From UBA10438 sp044238605 (lineage in GTDB: Bacteria > Bacteroidota > Ignavibacteria > Kapaibacteriales > Kapaibacteriaceae), in assembly GCA_044238605.1 (NCBI GenBank), contig JBIICY010000007.1, positions 66,445 through 130,444 of the forward strand: 64,000 nucleotides of DNA. Direction: 5' to 3'. Below are positions 62,050-64,000 of the stretch, piece after piece. A program made the translations under genes and the position numbers. The stretch's first letter is position 1; each line of letters opens with the position of its first letter. The notes beneath the pieces are model-generated. The model made no database searches. It was not told the origin of the DNA and was given only the letters and a program-made list of their open reading frames with translations.

Positions 62050-62781
62050 ATGGTAACGAGCACAATACGATCACTCATGGTTGCTGCCGCAGCTTCTGTC
62101 ACACTGCTGTTCACAGCCTGTTCTGACCCTGTTACGCCCGAGCCAGTCGACTATACATTAGAGGTCAACGACACAACGGGGGTCACGTTCGTTGATACAA
62201 ACGAGATCAGTGACGATTGGCAGGAAAATCCGGCTCCTTACGATTGGGGTCTGGTTCCTCAGATAGTAAGACCCTATGAGGCAGAGCAACTCGCCTCTGA
62301 AGCAATGGCGCAGTTCTTTGATGGCGCCATAAAAGAGAGTGCGTTCCTCGCTCAGATTTCTGCTGCGGAACGGTCTCAACTCAAAGCGTTTTATCGCATG
62401 CTGGACTTTCACGGTCTGGATGATGAGATAGATTCCGTTACCAGCACCAGCGGCTTGGGTGTTGGTGTTTTTCACGATGACTCAACGCAGAACGTCTGGA
62501 ATTGGCTAGCATCAAACCGTCCGAACAATGTGCAAGAGGCTATTGTTACCTACGCATACATCGCAGAGTATCAGCTGCACGCAACATTAGTTGCTACCAG
62601 AGAACACATCTTCTCCACTCAGCAGTCGCAAGATTTATGGGCAATAGTTCGCGGTATGAATCTTAATCATTTTCTTGCAGCCCAGAACGCAGTGGAAGCA
62701 CTAGGGATTGCCTACACACCATCGTTCCTAACCGCTGAAGATTACAAAGACATTCAAGACGACCCGTTTGTGAAGTTCTGA
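62050..62781 (+). CDS. Lipoprotein with ferritin-like (DUF2202-style) helical domain, tentative
   Basis: This 243-residue lipoprotein has a signal and lipid Cys24 (LLFTACSD). The remainder is mostly helical. The layout (FLAQISAAERSQLKAFYRML, FHGLDDEI, LGVGVFHDD, Q-x-VWNWL, IAEYQLHATLVAT) recalls DUF2202/ferritin-like proteins, in which E and H residues sit at metal-binding positions, but the match is weak. It lies after katG, which would suit an oxidative-stress or metal role. The gene lacks an obvious Shine-Dalgarno. Function otherwise unknown. Confidence 0.6.
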   Translation: MVTSTIRSLMVAAAASVTLLFTACSDPVTPEPVDYTLEVNDTTGVTFVDTNEISDDWQENPAPYDWGLVPQIVRPYEAEQLASEAMAQFFDGAIKESAFLAQISAAERSQLKAFYRMLDFHGLDDEIDSVTSTSGLGVGVFHDDSTQNVWNWLASNRPNNVQEAIVTYAYIAEYQLHATLVATREHIFSTQQSQDLWAIVRGMNLNHFLAAQNAVEALGIAYTPSFLTAEDYKDIQDDPFVKF

Positions 62782-63254
62782 TTCGAGAAGCTCCGAGCAG
62801 GTACATCTGGGAAAGAGCATTGCTCGCCATAATGGTTCAGTGCTCCGGTTTTATCTCATTTTGAAGTAGATCCAACATGCCCAATCAATCATGAATTCAT
62901 GATTGCGGATGCACAAGAGAGAACGACCTCGCAGCTGCCACAACGATCGACCACCGGTGACTGCATTCCATAAGATTGTAGCACAACGATCTACCACCAG
63001 TGTCTGCTTTCACAACATGTGCAGCATGATCACTATCTTCTAAAAATTGAACTGGTCTAAATAATCGACCATACTCAATCGGTTGTTGTGTAAGTATTCC
63101 AGACTACTGAGTGCAAGATGCTCGATGCAGCTGAGAAGTTACTACAACCGGATTCCACCTGAGCACGCACACGATCATTGAACATTGTGAAACCTTGGTC
63201 GGGTGGCACATGTCAGATGCGGCAACGGACAATTCTATCCACAACCAGACTGTT
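62782..63254. other. Gene-free 473-nt region with palindrome and direct repeats
   Basis: No convincing coding frame is seen. It contains a perfect 20-bp palindrome CAATCATGAATTCATGATTG (62886-62905) and a degenerate direct repeat, CACAACGATCGACCACCGGTG at 62939 and CACAACGATCTACCACCAGTG at 62982, 43 nt apart, with four mismatches in about 29. It is probably regulatory sequence or a decayed gene. Confidence 0.6.
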
Positions 63255-64000
63255 ATGCGCCTTCTCATCGCACTTTGTGCAATCCTCCTGAGCATCCCAC
63301 TTCAATCAAATGCCCAGCCAGATTCGGTTGTACGGTTCTTGGAGTTACTCGAGAGCAAGGTGAGCATCTTCGATGATGCCTATACGAGGCGTGATGCTGA
63401 GTCGTACCAGAAGCCCCTTGCCGAAGTTCTCGTGCAGTACAAGGCCCTTTCCGACAAAGACCAGAGGATCTCATCATCAGCCGTAGCCAACATATACTAC
63501 AATCTCTGCTGCATCTACTCGCTCGTCAATCAGAAGGATCTGGCTTTGAGCACCCTGAAGATGTCCATTGACCATGGCTATACCGGCTATGCCCATATCC
63601 AGCAGGATACCGACCTCGACAACATCCGCAACGAAGCGGAGTTTGCCGTGATCATGGAGCGTATCAGGAAGGTTGGCGACGTCATGACCATCCTGAAGGG
63701 GGCTAGTTCCTATAACAATGCCGACGATCGTTCGATACCACGGTTCACATACCAATCGATGAACGATCCGAATCTGGTTGCACTACGAAAGGGGTTGAAT
63801 CTCGACAGCATCGCCGGCAATGGGCCTGACGTCGTGAAGATCATCAATCTGCTTCGGTGGATTCACAACCTGATTCCACACAACGGCTTAGGCGGGATTC
63901 CAGAGGTGCGAAACGCGATGAGCATGATCAACACGTGTAAGTCGGAAGGAAGGGGGCTCAACTGCCGCGGCCTGTCGATCGTGTTAAACGAGTGTTACCT
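63255..64000 (+). CDS. Secreted transglutaminase-like protein with TPR-end-of-group region (3' truncated)
   Basis: The frame is open to the window end; 248 complete codons are visible. A signal peptide (MRLLIALCAILLSIPLQSNA) is followed by a segment with the TPR-end-of-group pattern (YYNLCCIYSLVNQKDLALST, DHGYTGYAHIQQDTDLDNIR, EFAVIMERIRK), then RWIHNLIPHNG and GRGLNCRGLSIVLNECYL, which match the start of a transglutaminase/protease core with the catalytic Cys in LNCRGLS. The His and Asp of the triad would lie beyond the window. Such proteins in this phylum are envelope proteins of unknown role. Confidence 0.7.
   Translation, partial: MRLLIALCAILLSIPLQSNAQPDSVVRFLELLESKVSIFDDAYTRRDAESYQKPLAEVLVQYKALSDKDQRISSSAVANIYYNLCCIYSLVNQKDLALSTLKMSIDHGYTGYAHIQQDTDLDNIRNEAEFAVIMERIRKVGDVMTILKGASSYNNADDRSIPRFTYQSMNDPNLVALRKGLNLDSIAGNGPDVVKIINLLRWIHNLIPHNGLGGIPEVRNAMSMINTCKSEGRGLNCRGLSIVLNECY

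Noticed and set aside
62939..63011. Two-copy repeat as a minimal CRISPR
   Set aside because: Only two copies, imperfect, with about 14 nt between them.
1..64000. tRNA, rRNA, riboswitch and insertion sequence genes
   Set aside because: Intergenic gaps were read by eye; nothing with cloverleaf, conserved riboswitch core or transposase was seen. A tRNAscan-SE and Infernal run would be decisive.

Overview
The window is a gene-dense stretch of bacterial chromosome of roughly even base composition. It suggests a member of the Bacteroidota/Chlorobiota/Ignavibacteria/Kapabacteria (FCB) group. Seen: at least five secreted proteins end in what look like type IX secretion (T9SS, por) sorting domains, choice-of-anchor-D repeats are present, there is an Oar-like TonB receptor, and several genes are preceded by the Bacteroidota -7 element TAnnTTTG while few carry a strong Shine-Dalgarno. 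The exact lineage is inference. I see no tRNA, rRNA, insertion sequence, prophage or CRISPR array.

Layout. 1-11.3 kb: end of a T9SS/choice-of-anchor-D protein, an outer-membrane barrel, HIT hydrolase - rsmA - PAP2 phosphatase, a 1498-residue surface protein with highly biased codons, and a secreted sorbosone-dehydrogenase-like protein. 11.3-21.5 kb: waaA with a crotonase, a NAGPA-type glycosidase, then a tightly overlapped minus-strand operon (two crotonases, pgpH-like HD phosphodiesterase, xerD, namZ) and rsmE. 21.7-27.5 kb: a minus-strand set of TonB receptor, DUF4397 lipoprotein and secreted nuclease-type EEP protein. 27.6-37.1 kb: housekeeping genes (TrmA-like RNA methyltransferase, glgA, ispE, dolichol-kinase-like, acyl-CoA ligase, threonine aldolase, thioesterase, GH3/NagZ).

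37.2-49.0 kb is a plus-strand surface-polysaccharide cluster: rmlB, UDP-HexNAc dehydrogenase, wecB, SLBB export protein, Wzx flippase, polyprenyl glycosylphosphotransferase, DPM-type mannosyltransferase, and a GT2 protein fused to a catalytically gutted glycosylphosphotransferase, followed by accA. Together these supply sugar nucleotides, start the lipid-linked unit, extend it, flip it and export the polymer. 49.0-64.0 kb: ABC exporter, beta-CASP MBL protein, aspA, a glycine-rich T9SS protein, amine oxidase, formyltransferase, lipase-like lipoprotein, katG, a lipoprotein, and the start of a transglutaminase-like protein cut by the window end.

Most unusual signals: (1) tandem heptamer arrays (AGCGARY and ACTAGGG) running directly off stop codons, found only between convergent genes; (2) the octamer AGGGGGCT at least 18 times on the two strands where about 2 are expected; (3) TAnnTTTG boxes 3-4 nt before start codons, pointing to leaderless mRNAs; (4) the GT2 - dead glycosylphosphotransferase fusion.
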